This document shows, one piece after another, positions 35,512 through 44,504 of a stretch of DNA of 64,000 bases (within the stretch, counting starts at the first letter, position 1; each line of letters opens with the position of its first letter). The notes under the pieces are model-generated. The model saw nothing but the letters and a program-made list of their open reading frames with translations, had not been told where the DNA came from and made no database searches. This DNA comes from Chitiniphilus eburneus. GTDB taxonomy: Bacteria; Pseudomonadota; Gammaproteobacteria; Burkholderiales; Chitinibacteraceae. The DNA lies in NCBI RefSeq assembly GCF_005048205.1, contig NZ_SUMF01000002.1, forward strand, positions 428,873 to 492,872. The letters run 5' to 3'. The position numbers and the translations under genes were made by a program.

Positions 35512-36909
35512 TCAGTCTTCGGCCTGGATCACCTTGCCCGGATTCATCAGATTGCGCGGATCGAGGGCGCGTTTTACGGCGTGCATCAGCGTCAGTTCGA
35601 GCGGGTCGCGGTAGTGCGCCAGTTCGTCGCGTTTGAGCACGCCGATGCCATGCTCGGCCGACAGCGTACCGTGCAGCGACGCCACCAGCCGGTAGATCAC
35701 GTGGTTGATCGCGGGCTCGTCGGCGTAGACCGCGTTGGTCTTGTCGTCCAGAAATACGTTGTAATGCAGATTGCCGTCGCCCACATGGCCGAAAGCCACG
35801 ATGTCGGCGGTGGGAAATTCAGCCTTCAATGCCGCTTCCGCTTCGGTCAGGAACGCGGGAATCGCCGAGATTGGCACTGCCACGTCGTGCTTGATCGATA
35901 CCCCGCGCCGTCGCTGCGCCTCCGGGATCGATTCGCGCAATGCCCAGAATGCCTGGGCATCCTGTTCCGACTGTGCCACCAGCGCATCGTCGAAATCCAG
36001 CGCCATCAGCGCTTCGGCCAGCCGTTCCAGCAGCGCGTCGCTGTCGCCGGCATCCGAGACCTCCACCAGCACGCACCACTGTGGCGGTTGCGCATGCGGG
36101 TGCGGCAGCTCGGGGCAGTGTTCGGCCAGCAGTTCCCAGCAACGCCGCGAAATCAGCTCGAACGAGGTCACGCGGTCGCCGATGGCGGCCTGCAAGCCGC
36201 GCAGCAGTGCCACCGACGCCGCAGGGTCGGTCACGGTGACCAGCGCCGTGGCGCGTGCCGACAGCACCGGATACAGGCGCAGTACTGCGCGCGTGATCAG
36301 CCCCAGCGTGCCTTCGGCACCGATGAACAGATGTTTCAGGTCATACCCGGTATTGTCCTTGCGCAGGCCCCGCAGCCCGTTCCAGACGCTGCCGTCGGCG
36401 AGCACCACTTCCAGCCCCAGCGTCAGCTCGCGCATGTTGCCGTAGTGCAGCACGTTCACGCCGCCGGCGTTGGTGCCGAGCGCCCCGCCGACCCGTGCCG
36501 AGGCGGAGGCCGCCCATTCCGCGGGAAACAGCCGGTTCGCCGCACGGGCGGCGGCCTGGACTTCCGCGATGGTGGCGCCGGCCTCGACGGTGACGGTGTC
36601 ATTGGCGGCATCCACTTCCACGATGTGGTTCATGCGCTCGAACGAGATCACCAGTTGCCTGCCGGTGGTGTCCGGCGTGGCGGCGCCGCACAAGCTGGTG
36701 TTGCCGCCCTGCGGCACGATGCTGACGCCATGTTCGGCACATAGGCGCACCGCCGCGGCCACGTCACCGGTGGTGCGCGGCCGCGCCACCGCCAAGGCGG
36801 CGCCTTGCCAGCGTCGACGCTGGTCCAGCAGGTAACCGTCGATGTCACGGCCGACGAGCACACCGCCGTCGCCGAGCAGGGTGGTGAGGGAGGAAAGGAA
36901 TTCGTTCAC
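35512..36909 (-). CDS. FAD-linked 2-hydroxyacid oxidase/dehydrogenase (GlcD/Dld-like)
   Basis: A 465-residue flavoprotein of the VAO/PCMH fold. The FAD-binding PCMH domain (about 30-215) shows IVPQGGNTSLCGAA and VGGALGTNAGGVNVLHYGNMRELTLGLEVVL (split across two binding loops). The C-terminal cap has FGHVGDGNLHYNV and ends in LSAEHGIGVLKRDEL and LMNPGKV, as in D-lactate, glycolate and D-2-hydroxyglutarate dehydrogenases. GTG at 36909 is chosen because family similarity begins there; an upstream ATG at 37017 adds 36 unlikely residues. Substrate is not determinable. It is probably expressed with the M14 gene. Confidence 0.9.
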   Translation of the reverse strand: MNEFLSSLTTLLGDGGVLVGRDIDGYLLDQRRRWQGAALAVARPRTTGDVAAAVRLCAEHGVSIVPQGGNTSLCGAATPDTTGRQLVISFERMNHIVEVDAANDTVTVEAGATIAEVQAAARAANRLFPAEWAASASARVGGALGTNAGGVNVLHYGNMRELTLGLEVVLADGSVWNGLRGLRKDNTGYDLKHLFIGAEGTLGLITRAVLRLYPVLSARATALVTVTDPAASVALLRGLQAAIGDRVTSFELISRRCWELLAEHCPELPHPHAQPPQWCVLVEVSDAGDSDALLERLAEALMALDFDDALVAQSEQDAQAFWALRESIPEAQRRRGVSIKHDVAVPISAIPAFLTEAEAALKAEFPTADIVAFGHVGDGNLHYNVFLDDKTNAVYADEPAINHVIYRLVASLHGTLSAEHGIGVLKRDELAHYRDPLELTLMHAVKRALDPRNLMNPGKVIQAED

Positions 36910-37076
36910 GGGATGGCCTATCGGACGGAATCGCGTGGGGCCGGTCGTCAGGGCCGGTCGGTACTGTTCAGATTGGGATGCCCGCCGCACGTTGCAAGGA
37001 GCGCATTGCGGCGGCAACGGGTGTTAGTTGCGTTCAATCCATCCACCGTGGGCATGGCGGGCATCCGACGCCCGGT

Positions 37077-38015
37077 TCACACCCAGAAATCCCGCCGTGC
37101 CACGTGCCGCGACAGCACGCGATGGAAATGGCCCGGGTCTTTGGCGAAAGTCATTTCGCCGGCGGCCGGCTTGTGGAAATCGAGCAGGCGCGATGTCCAG
37201 AAACGGATCGCCGCACCGCGCAGCATCAACGGCCAGGCGGCCACCTCGGCATCGCTGAGCGGGCGCACGCCCTGATAGCCCTTCAGCAGCGCGCGGGCGC
37301 GCTCCGCGTCGATGTCGCCATCGGCGGTCACGCACCAGTCGTTGAGCGTGATCGCCACGTCGTACAACAGCACGTCGTTACAGGCGTAATAGAAATCGAT
37401 GAAACCGCCCACCTGCTCGCCGTCCATCAGCACGTTGTCGCGGAACAGGTCGGCGTGTACCACGCCATGCGGCAGCGTGCTGAAATCGGCCTCGGCCTGC
37501 AACGCCAGTTCGCGACGCAGGAAATCGGCCTCGGCCGGCGGCATGAGGGCGTAGACCGATTCGGCGGTGTCGCGCCACCAGCCCAGCCCGCGCGGGTTGT
37601 CCATATGGCCGTGGTAATGCGCGGCCGAGCGATGCATCTGCGCCAGCATCTCGCCCACCTGGGCGCACTGGCCCGGTGTCGGCGCATCGATCACCTGGCC
37701 GGGCACGCAAGTGACCAGCAGCGTTGGCCGGCTATTGAGCGTATCGATATAGGCATCGTCCAGATTGGCGATGGGTGCCGCCACCGCGATACCGTGCTGC
37801 GCCAGGTGCGCCATCAGGTTCACGTAGTACGGCAGCTCGCTGGCGCGCAGCGTTTCGAACAGCGTCAGTACGTAGCGACCGTGCGTGGTGGTGACGAAAT
37901 AGTTGGTGTTGGTCACCCCGGCGGCAATGCCCTTGAGGTCGACGAGCGTGCCGATGGCGTAACGTTTCAGGAACGGTTGCAGATCGTCGGCGGTGACGGT
38001 GGTGAAGACGGACAT
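37077..38015 (-). CDS. thrB: Homoserine kinase, ThrB type of choline-kinase fold
   Basis: A 312-residue enzyme that phosphorylates homoserine in threonine synthesis. It belongs to the aminoglycoside-phosphotransferase fold used by Beta- and some Gammaproteobacteria rather than the GHMP fold of E. coli. Visible are MSVFTTVTADDLQPFL at the start, the ATP-binding GVTNTNYFV, the catalytic loop HGVVHADLFRDNVL and the magnesium motif GFIDFYYAC. The gene lies near DUF2782 and polA, a known neighbourhood, here interrupted by a GNAT gene and a repeat. Confidence 0.95.
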   Translation of the reverse strand: MSVFTTVTADDLQPFLKRYAIGTLVDLKGIAAGVTNTNYFVTTTHGRYVLTLFETLRASELPYYVNLMAHLAQHGIAVAAPIANLDDAYIDTLNSRPTLLVTCVPGQVIDAPTPGQCAQVGEMLAQMHRSAAHYHGHMDNPRGLGWWRDTAESVYALMPPAEADFLRRELALQAEADFSTLPHGVVHADLFRDNVLMDGEQVGGFIDFYYACNDVLLYDVAITLNDWCVTADGDIDAERARALLKGYQGVRPLSDAEVAAWPLMLRGAAIRFWTSRLLDFHKPAAGEMTFAKDPGHFHRVLSRHVARRDFWV

Positions 38016-38094
38016 TGGTGCGCTCGGAATCGGGGCCGCGGGAAAGCCCGCAGTTTACGCAAGCCGCCGCCGAAAGACGATGGCCGGGCCGCGT

Positions 38095-38601
38095 TCACAC
38101 CTTGCGGCCGACGATCACCAGATCGCGCGCCACGCCATCCAGAATTGCCACCTCGGGCAGATCGCCCCAGCGGGCGAAGCCGTGCGCCTCGAACAGCGCC
38201 AGGCTGGGCGCGTTGTGGCCGAAGATCAGCCCGACCAGCGTATGCAAGCCCAGCGCGGGCGCATGGGCGATGGCGTCGCGCAGCAGTTGCCGCCCCAACC
38301 CGTGCCCGCGCTCCGTTTCATTGACATAGATGCCCAGCTCGGCCGTCCCATCGTAGGCGGAACGGCTGTGGAAGGCGGAGTAACTCAGCCAGCCCACCAC
38401 TTGCCTGTCGCGCTCCGCCACCCAGAGCGGATGGCGCTGCGGCGCATGGGCATCGAACCACGGTTCCCGGCTGGCGACGCTCACCGGCACCAGATCGGCG
38501 GTGACCTGGCGGGAGGGAATGGTGGCGTTGTAGATCTCGACGATGCGCGGCAAATCGGCGCGGGTGGCGATGCGATGGGTATAGCGAGCGTCGGTATGCA
38601 T
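38095..38601 (-). CDS. GNAT acetyltransferase of the phosphinothricin-acetyltransferase group
   Basis: A 168-residue protein with HRIATRADLPRIVEIYNATI at the N terminus, the conserved GWLSYSAFHSRSAYDGTAELGIYV (split strands beta-4/5) and the acetyl-CoA loop ERGHGLGRQLL. This order fits Bar/Pat/YncA-like enzymes that acetylate small amines such as methionine sulfone or phosphinothricin. ATG at 38601 has no clear ribosome site; the open frame continues upstream into repeat DNA. It lies between thrB and DUF2782. Confidence 0.88.
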   Translation of the reverse strand: MHTDARYTHRIATRADLPRIVEIYNATIPSRQVTADLVPVSVASREPWFDAHAPQRHPLWVAERDRQVVGWLSYSAFHSRSAYDGTAELGIYVNETERGHGLGRQLLRDAIAHAPALGLHTLVGLIFGHNAPSLALFEAHGFARWGDLPEVAILDGVARDLVIVGRKV

Positions 38602-38639
38602 GAGGAGCGAGCTGGGTAGGCAGGAAGGGCAATTGCGGC

Positions 38640-38794
38640 AAAATCTGTGGACACAGCGGGCACCGAGAACACAGAGAGCACGGAGAAATCTATCGTATAG
38701 AGCGATGACCCAAGCCGCCATACGCATGACGGCATGGATTTACTCCCGTTTGGTTTTCTCCGTGTTCTCCGTGCTCGCTGTGTTCACAGGTTTT
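38640..38794. repeat. Palindromic extragenic element, copy A
   Basis: Two arms of about 40-50 bases are imperfect reverse complements: the left contains aacacagagagcacggagaa and the right ttctccgtgttctccgtgct. They flank a 64-base loop. A second copy lies at 46950-47073. The elements are non-coding and lie in gaps between genes, like a miniature inverted-repeat element or a long REP structure. Confidence 0.75.
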
Positions 38795-38813
38795 GTTTTT
38801 CACAAACCCACTC

Positions 38814-39137
38814 TCACCATTCAAACAACACCCAGCGAGGCACGGAGATATTGGCGCCGCCGCCGTCTTCGCGATCGAAGCGGCCGTCGCCTTCGCGGTC
38901 GATCAGCACGTAGGGCTTACCCACCCTGGGCGTCACCCGCATCATGTAGAGCTTGCCCTGGATGCGGTACTCGGCCACGGTGGCGTCGTCCTTTTCGATG
39001 ATGCGTACCTCCGGCTCCTCGGCCGTGGCGGCGTCGGCGCCTTCGTCGGGCATGGGGGGCGGCGTATCGTCGGCGGCGATGGCAACGGCGGCGAGCAGGC
39101 TCAACAGGCAGGCAAGATAGCGCGGGCTGACAGGCAT
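38814..39137 (-). CDS. DUF2782-family small exported protein
   Basis: A 107-residue protein with a signal peptide (about 1-21, LLAAVAIAA), an acidic Pro/Asp/Glu-rich spacer, and a compact conserved domain (about 45-107; VRIIEKDDATVAEYRIQGKLY, DREGDGRFDREDG). It has the size and pattern of the DUF2782 family found next to polA and thrB in many Proteobacteria. GGAGAA precedes the ATG. Function is unknown; a periplasmic location is likely. It is divergent from polA, with about 225 non-coding bases between them. Confidence 0.92.
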   Translation of the reverse strand: MPVSPRYLACLLSLLAAVAIAADDTPPPMPDEGADAATAEEPEVRIIEKDDATVAEYRIQGKLYMMRVTPRVGKPYVLIDREGDGRFDREDGGGANISVPRWVLFEW

Positions 39138-39362
39138 GGGGTTCTCCGGTTGGTTGTCCGGGCGCTTCGGAGCCGGCGGGCCCGCGTGCGCGGTTGTGAA
39201 AGGCGGGAAGGATACGCGGTGTCGCCGGGACGGCGGGCAGCGCGGTCAAGCTGTCCGCAACGCTTATAATGGCCGGGGTTCGCGGCACGACATGCTGCCT
39301 TCCTATTTCTTACAACGAGTATAGCAGGCGGTAAGCCCGTCTCGCTGCCAGGTTCCCTTCCC

Positions 39363-42149
39363 ATGCCCACGCTGCTTTTGATCGACGGTTCGTCCTATCT
39401 CTATCGCGCCTTCCACGCGATTCGTGAGCTGTCTGCGCCCGACGGCACGCCGACCAACGCGCTGTATGGCTTCGTCAACATGCTCAAGCGGCTGCGCAAG
39501 GGCACGCCGGCCGATTACATCGCCTGCGTGTTCGATGCCAAGGGCAAGACGTTCCGCGACGATATCTATGCCGACTACAAGGCCAACCGGCCGCCGATGC
39601 CCGACGAACTGCGGGTGCAGGTCGATCCGATCCACGCGGCCGTCAAGGCGTTCGGGATACCGCTGCTGTGCGTGAGCGGCGTGGAGGCCGACGATGTGAT
39701 CGGCACGCTGGCGCGGCAGGCGGCCGCGCAGGGCATCGAAACCATCATTTCCACCGGCGACAAGGACATGGCGCAACTGGTGGATGGCCATGTGCGCATC
39801 GAGAACTCGATGACCGAAGAGGTGCTGGACGAAGCCGGCGTTTTCGCCAAGTTTGCCGTGCGCCCGGACCAGATCGTCGATTACCTCACCCTGGTGGGGG
39901 ATGCGGTGGACAACGTGCCCGGCGTGCCCAAGTGCGGCCCCAAGACCGCCGCCAAGTGGCTGGCCGAATACGGCACGCTGGACGAACTGATCACGCACGC
40001 CAATGCCATCAAGGGCGTGGTTGGTGACAACCTGCGCGACACCTTGTCCTGGCTGCCCACCGCGCGCGCGCTGGTTACCATCAAGACCGACGTGCCGCTG
40101 GACGACGAACTGCCGCACGGTCTGCCCGACCTGGCGCCCAGCGCCGAGGACTGGAACACCTTGCTGGCGATGTTCCGCCGCTACCATTTCCGCACCTGGA
40201 CCACCGAGGCCGAGGCCAAGGTGGCGGGCGGCGGCGCCGAGCCGGCCGTCGCGCCCACTGGCGTCAGTGGCGCATTCGATTTTGGCGATGCACCCGCGCC
40301 CGTGCCGGCGCCCACCATCCACGTGGATGAGCCGGCGCTGGTCGAGCGTCACTACGAAGCCATCACCACCGAAGTGCAACTGGATGACTGGCTGGCGCGG
40401 ATGATGGCCGCGCCGGTGGTGTCCATCGATACTGAAACCACCAGCCTGGATCCGATGCAGGCGCGCATCGTCGGCATGTCGTTCGCGCTGGAGGCCGGCC
40501 GCGCAGCCTATCTGCCGCTGGCGCATCGCGGCCCGGACAGCCCCGTGCAACTGCCGTTCGACGCCACGCTGGCACGGCTGAAGCCATGGCTGGAGGCCGA
40601 GGCGCACAAAAAGCTGGGGCAGAACCTCAAGTACGACCAGCATGTGTTCGCCAACCACGGCATCACGCTGCGCGGTGTGATCGACGACACCCTGCTGATG
40701 AGCTACGTGCTTGCCAGCCACGAACGCCATAACCTGGACGACCAGGCCGCGCGCGAACTGGGCGAGACCACCATCCTGTACGAAGCGGTATGCGGTAAGG
40801 GGGCCAAGCAGATCGGCTTCGACGAAGTGGCGGTCGATACCGCCACCGCCTACGCCGCCGAGGATGCCGACATCGCGCTGCGCCTGGCCGGCCGCCTGAT
40901 CGCGCGCTTGTCCGATCAGCCGCGGTTGATGGCGCTGTACCGCGACATCGAACTGCCGGTGCGCGAGGTGCTGTTCAAGATGGAACGCAACGGCGTGCTG
41001 ATCGACGCCAGAAAACTGGCGCAGCAAAGCCACGAGATCGGCCACAAGCTGCTTGCGCTGGAATCCCAGGCGTACGAACTGGCCGGCCAGCCGTTCAACC
41101 TTGGCTCGCCCAAGCAGATTGGCGAAATCTTCTTCGACCGCCTCAAACTGCCGGTCGTGAAGAAAACCCCCAAGGGCGCGCCGTCCACCGACGAAGACGT
41201 GCTGACCGAACTGGCCAAGGATTTCCCGCTGCCCAAGGTGCTGCTGGAACACCGCTCGCTGTCCAAGCTGAAATCCACGTACACCGACAAACTGTCGTCG
41301 ATGGTGAACCCGGCCACCGGGCGCGTGCATACCAGCTTCAACCAGACCGTGGCCGTTACCGGCCGGCTGTCGTCCACCGAACCCAACCTGCAGAACATCC
41401 CGATTCGTACCGCCGAAGGTCGCCGCATCCGCGAAGCGTTCATCGCACCGGAAGGTAGCCGCATCGTCTCGGCCGACTACTCGCAGATCGAGCTGCGCAT
41501 CATGGCGCACCTCTCGGCCGACGCCGCGCTGCTCAAGGCCTTCGCCGAAGGCGTGGACATCCACCGTGCCACCGCCGCCGAAGTGTTCGGCGTGGCGCTG
41601 GACGAAGTGAGCAGCGAACAGCGCCGCTACGCCAAGACCATCAACTTCGGCCTGATCTACGGCATGAGCGCCTTCGGCCTGGCCGCACAGCTCGAAATCG
41701 ACCGCAGTGCGGCGCAGAACTACATCTCGCGTTACTTCGGGCGCTTCCCCGGCGTGGCCGAGTACATGGAGCGCACCCGTACCGAAGCACGCGACCGGGG
41801 CTACGTGGAAACCGTGTTTGGCCGCCGCCTGTGGTTGCCGGAAATCAAATCGGCCAACGCCGCCCGCCGCGCCGGCGCCGAGCGCGCCGCGATCAACGCG
41901 CCGATGCAGGGTACGGCCGCCGACCTGATCAAGCTGGCGATGCTGGCGGTGGACCGCTGGCTGGAACAGGCCGGCCTTGCCAGTCGCGTGATCCTGCAAG
42001 TGCACGACGAACTGGTGCTGGAAGTGCCCGATGCCGAGCTGGCCGTGGTCCGCGAGGAGCTGCCACGCCAGATGGCCGAGGTGGCCAGGCTCTCGGTGCC
42101 GTTGGTGGCGGAAGTGGGGGTCGGCGACAACTGGGAACAGGCGCACTGA
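39363..42149 (+). CDS. polA: DNA polymerase I
   Basis: A 928-residue repair and Okazaki-fragment enzyme, full length. The 5'-3' exonuclease domain covers about 1-290 (LLIDGSSYLYRAFHA, VSGVEADDVIGTLA), the 3'-5' proofreading domain about 330-510 (SIDTETTSLDPM keeps the metal ligands), and the polymerase domain the rest. Motif A is VSADYSQIELRIMAHLS, motif B RRYAKTINFGLIYGMSAFG and motif C LQVHDELVLEVP. All three activities appear intact. The start MPTLLLIDGSS is canonical although the ribosome site is weak. It is convergent with yaeQ. Confidence 0.97.
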   Translation: MPTLLLIDGSSYLYRAFHAIRELSAPDGTPTNALYGFVNMLKRLRKGTPADYIACVFDAKGKTFRDDIYADYKANRPPMPDELRVQVDPIHAAVKAFGIPLLCVSGVEADDVIGTLARQAAAQGIETIISTGDKDMAQLVDGHVRIENSMTEEVLDEAGVFAKFAVRPDQIVDYLTLVGDAVDNVPGVPKCGPKTAAKWLAEYGTLDELITHANAIKGVVGDNLRDTLSWLPTARALVTIKTDVPLDDELPHGLPDLAPSAEDWNTLLAMFRRYHFRTWTTEAEAKVAGGGAEPAVAPTGVSGAFDFGDAPAPVPAPTIHVDEPALVERHYEAITTEVQLDDWLARMMAAPVVSIDTETTSLDPMQARIVGMSFALEAGRAAYLPLAHRGPDSPVQLPFDATLARLKPWLEAEAHKKLGQNLKYDQHVFANHGITLRGVIDDTLLMSYVLASHERHNLDDQAARELGETTILYEAVCGKGAKQIGFDEVAVDTATAYAAEDADIALRLAGRLIARLSDQPRLMALYRDIELPVREVLFKMERNGVLIDARKLAQQSHEIGHKLLALESQAYELAGQPFNLGSPKQIGEIFFDRLKLPVVKKTPKGAPSTDEDVLTELAKDFPLPKVLLEHRSLSKLKSTYTDKLSSMVNPATGRVHTSFNQTVAVTGRLSSTEPNLQNIPIRTAEGRRIREAFIAPEGSRIVSADYSQIELRIMAHLSADAALLKAFAEGVDIHRATAAEVFGVALDEVSSEQRRYAKTINFGLIYGMSAFGLAAQLEIDRSAAQNYISRYFGRFPGVAEYMERTRTEARDRGYVETVFGRRLWLPEIKSANAARRAGAERAAINAPMQGTAADLIKLAMLAVDRWLEQAGLASRVILQVHDELVLEVPDAELAVVREELPRQMAEVARLSVPLVAEVGVGDNWEQAH

Positions 42150-42158
42150 AAGACGGCG

Positions 42159-42266
42159 GGGAAGGGAGAAGGGAGAAGAAGGAAGGGTAAGTACCACAGC
42201 AACAGCCACCTTGTTCCGACCGTTGCTTTTGACTTCACCCTTCCTTCTTCCCCCTTCTCCCTTCCC
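42159..42266. repeat. Polypurine/polypyrimidine inverted repeat after polA
   Basis: A 34-base all-purine arm (gggaagggagaagggagaag onward) and its near-perfect complement, with one mismatch and one extra base, flank about 39 bases. It sits between the converging polA and yaeQ genes, so it may end both transcripts. Pure-purine arms can also form triplex or cruciform DNA. Confidence 0.75.
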
Positions 42267-42278
42267 AGGGCAAAGCCC

Positions 42279-42818
42279 TTACCCCAGCAACGTCCGTAGC
42301 GTGATCGCTATGTTGTCGTCACCGTTGGATAGTGAAATCTCGCCTTCCTGGATTGTCACGTGCAGCGTCATCCCGCGCTCGGCGAGCGTGCCCAGCGCGG
42401 CCATGGTGTCGCCGTCCAGCGCGCGCACGTGCAGGTTGTCATAGCGCCCGGCCTGGCTGGATACGCCTTGCCACCACACATCGGCGGTGCGTGCGCCGTA
42501 GGTGTACACCCAGGCCTCGGCGGCGCGGTTGGCCGCTTTTTTCAAACGGCGCTCGTCCGGCTGGCCCAGGTCGATCCACAGTTCCACCTCGTCCACCAGG
42601 TTGCGCCGCCACAGCGCTGGCTCGTCCTCGTCGCTGATGCCGCGACCGAACTCCAGCCCCTCGCCAGCGTGCAATGCGAAGGCCAGCACGCGCAGCATCA
42701 TGCGCTCGTCGGTTTCCGACGGATGTCGGGCGATGGTCAGCGCATGGGTGCCGTAGTAACCGTGATCCATGTCTGCAACATTCAGCTCGACCTTATAGAT
42801 GGTTGATTTGAGCGCCAT
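42279..42818 (-). CDS. yaeQ: YaeQ family protein
   Basis: A 179-residue cytosolic protein matching the YaeQ family in length and along its whole extent (MALKSTIYKVELNVADMD, HPSETDERMMLRVLAFAL, WIDLGQPDERRLKKA, GDDNIAITLRTLLG). The fold belongs to the PD-(D/E)xK nuclease superfamily, but a biochemical role is not established. GGGAGGGG lies before the ATG at 42818. The frame stays open far upstream only because of high GC; those codons overlap the AraC gene and are not part of this protein. Confidence 0.93.
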   Translation of the reverse strand: MALKSTIYKVELNVADMDHGYYGTHALTIARHPSETDERMMLRVLAFALHAGEGLEFGRGISDEDEPALWRRNLVDEVELWIDLGQPDERRLKKAANRAAEAWVYTYGARTADVWWQGVSSQAGRYDNLHVRALDGDTMAALGTLAERGMTLHVTIQEGEISLSNGDDNIAITLRTLLG

Positions 42819-42971
42819 CGCCCCTCCCGTGAAAGCCGGCAAGTATAGAGGGAGTCCCGCGCCAACAGGGCGGGGCATGCGCAATTGGCGACCCTGATCG
42901 CGCAATGCCGGCCGCATGCCATGCTGCTGGCATCCGCTATCATGGACAGCCCAATCGTACGGAACGCACCC

Positions 42972-43847
42972 ATGCACGCCAGCATCCTCCAGCACCTGCT
43001 GCGTATCGACCGCCATGGCGAGCGCATGCAGCTCGGGCGGGCCGGGCTGTTCCAGTTCCGCCGCGAGACGCGCGTGCTGCGTGCGCCGTTCTTTTCGCCC
43101 TGCCTGATCGCCGTGCTCGCCGGCGAAAAACGCATCCATCGCGGCGAGGAAACGCTGCTGTGCCGACCCGGCCAGTGGATCGGCGTCGGTGCGGGGCAGG
43201 AGGTCAGCTTTACCAACCTGCCCGATCCGCACCTGGGCTATTTCGCCGGCCTGACCATCGTCGGCGATACCGGCTGGATGAAACGCTTCGCCGACCAGTA
43301 CGCCGCCGAGCTGCCGTCCACGCTGGATGCCGACCTGGTGTTCACGCCGGATGGCGTGTGCTGGAAAACGCTGTCCGACTACGTGGAACAGGTCCTGCTG
43401 CCGCAAAGCAGCGCGCTGGATGCCGCGCTGGTCGAACATCGCTGGCAGGCGTTGTGGCTGGCGCTGGCACGCCAGGGTGTGGCGCGTGACCTGGTGCTGG
43501 CGCAGCCAGGAAGCTGGCGCGAGCGCGTGGCGCGCCTGATCGACTATGACCCCGCGCAGGATTGGCGCATGGGTGAGGTGGCACGGCGGCTGGCGGTCAG
43601 CGAAGCCACGTTGCGGCGCCGGCTTCTGGAGGAAAACACCAGCTTTGCCGCGCTGCTCAGCGACGTACGCATGGGCCGGGCGCTGGGACTGGTGATGCAG
43701 ACGCAGCAGCCGATCCAGCGCGTGGCGCAAGCGTGCGGCTACAACTCGCCGTCGCGCTTTACCGATGCTTTCCGCGCCCGCTTCGGCCTCACCCCCACCG
43801 CGCTGCGCGAATCGCACGAACAGGAACGCGAAGCCGAACCAGCCTGA
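42972..43847 (+). CDS. AraC-family transcriptional regulator
   Basis: A 291-residue protein with an N-terminal cupin-like AraC ligand domain (about 15-150) and two C-terminal helix-turn-helix motifs (about 185-285; MGEVARRLAVSEATLRRRL, and IQRVAQACGYNSPSRFTDAFRARFG). The pattern in the N-terminal half (LFQFRRETRVLRAPFFSP, RPGQWIGVGAGQEV) is like the cluster of regulators related to YqhC. ATG at 42972 gives the most usual length; 42942 is an alternative. It is divergent from yaeQ. Target unknown. Confidence 0.9.
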   Translation: MHASILQHLLRIDRHGERMQLGRAGLFQFRRETRVLRAPFFSPCLIAVLAGEKRIHRGEETLLCRPGQWIGVGAGQEVSFTNLPDPHLGYFAGLTIVGDTGWMKRFADQYAAELPSTLDADLVFTPDGVCWKTLSDYVEQVLLPQSSALDAALVEHRWQALWLALARQGVARDLVLAQPGSWRERVARLIDYDPAQDWRMGEVARRLAVSEATLRRRLLEENTSFAALLSDVRMGRALGLVMQTQQPIQRVAQACGYNSPSRFTDAFRARFGLTPTALRESHEQEREAEPA

Positions 43848-43913
43848 ACGCCGATCGAGGACGGGACTGGTCGGGGCCGCTGAATACCGCTGGTAGCCCA
43901 TTCCTGCCCTCCA

Positions 43914-44399
43914 ACCACATCGAACGCAGCAAGGCCCCCTCGTAGCGGCGAGGGCGGGGGAGTGGAACGGAACAAGCAAGCGCCCATGCCGGCATACCAC
44001 CCACCTTGCGCAGCCGGCTAGGCCGGGGACTTTGATCCCGTTTCCCATCAACGCGGCTGACACCTACAGGCACGGCTCCCACCACATCGAGCGCGGCGAG
44101 GCTCCCTCGCGACGGCGAGGGCGGGGGGAGTGGAATGGAACAAGGAAGCGCCCCCTGTCTGCGCGCAACCTACATGCCGCACCCGGCTTTGCCGGGGACT
44201 TTGATCCCATTTCCCATCAACGCGGCTGATACCTACAGGCACAGCCCCCACCACATCGAGCGCAGCGAGGCTCCCTCGCGACGGCGAGGGCGGGGGGAGT
44301 GGAATGGAACAAGGAAGCGCCCCATGTCTGCGCGCAACCTACATGCCGCACCCGGCTTTGCCGGGGGCCTCGATTCCGTCTCCTCATCAACGCCATCGG
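43914..44399 (+). repeat. Three tandem ~168-bp repeats with REP-like core
   Basis: Units start with (a)accacatcga at 43914, 44081 and 44250 (spacings 167 and 169). Each contains the core gcagcgaggctccctcgcga, which folds as CCCTCGC-(4)-GCGAGGG, then a G-rich run, agtggaa-tggaacaaggaag, and pyrimidine-rich tails. Units 2 and 3 are almost identical; unit 1 is more diverged and unit 3 lacks the last part. No credible protein is encoded. A single core copy in inverse orientation lies at 5816-5863. The array fills most of the 657 bases between the AraC and PEBP genes. Confidence 0.88.
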
Positions 44400-44504
44400 C
44401 CGATTCAGGCGCTGAGCGCCGCAGGCGATAACCTGCACGTTTCAGGCGAGACGATACCGAAGGCGTGACGTATCGTGGGCTATCCCTTACCGGAGATTCC
44501 CCCG

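Noticed and set aside
39303..42209. Very long open frame antisense to polA (about 970 codons)
   Set aside because: It mirrors the polA codons in a GC-rich gene, has a His/Gln/Arg-heavy, low-complexity composition, and shows no motif; polA itself has every conserved motif.
42819..44063. Upstream extension of the yaeQ frame to about 594 codons
   Set aside because: The extension overlaps the well-supported AraC gene and repeat DNA; the YaeQ family is ~180 residues and starts at MALKSTIYK, which has its own ribosome site.
43914..44438. Several ~70-100-codon frames in the 168-bp repeats on both strands
   Set aside because: They repeat with the DNA unit and have no protein features; treated as repeat DNA.
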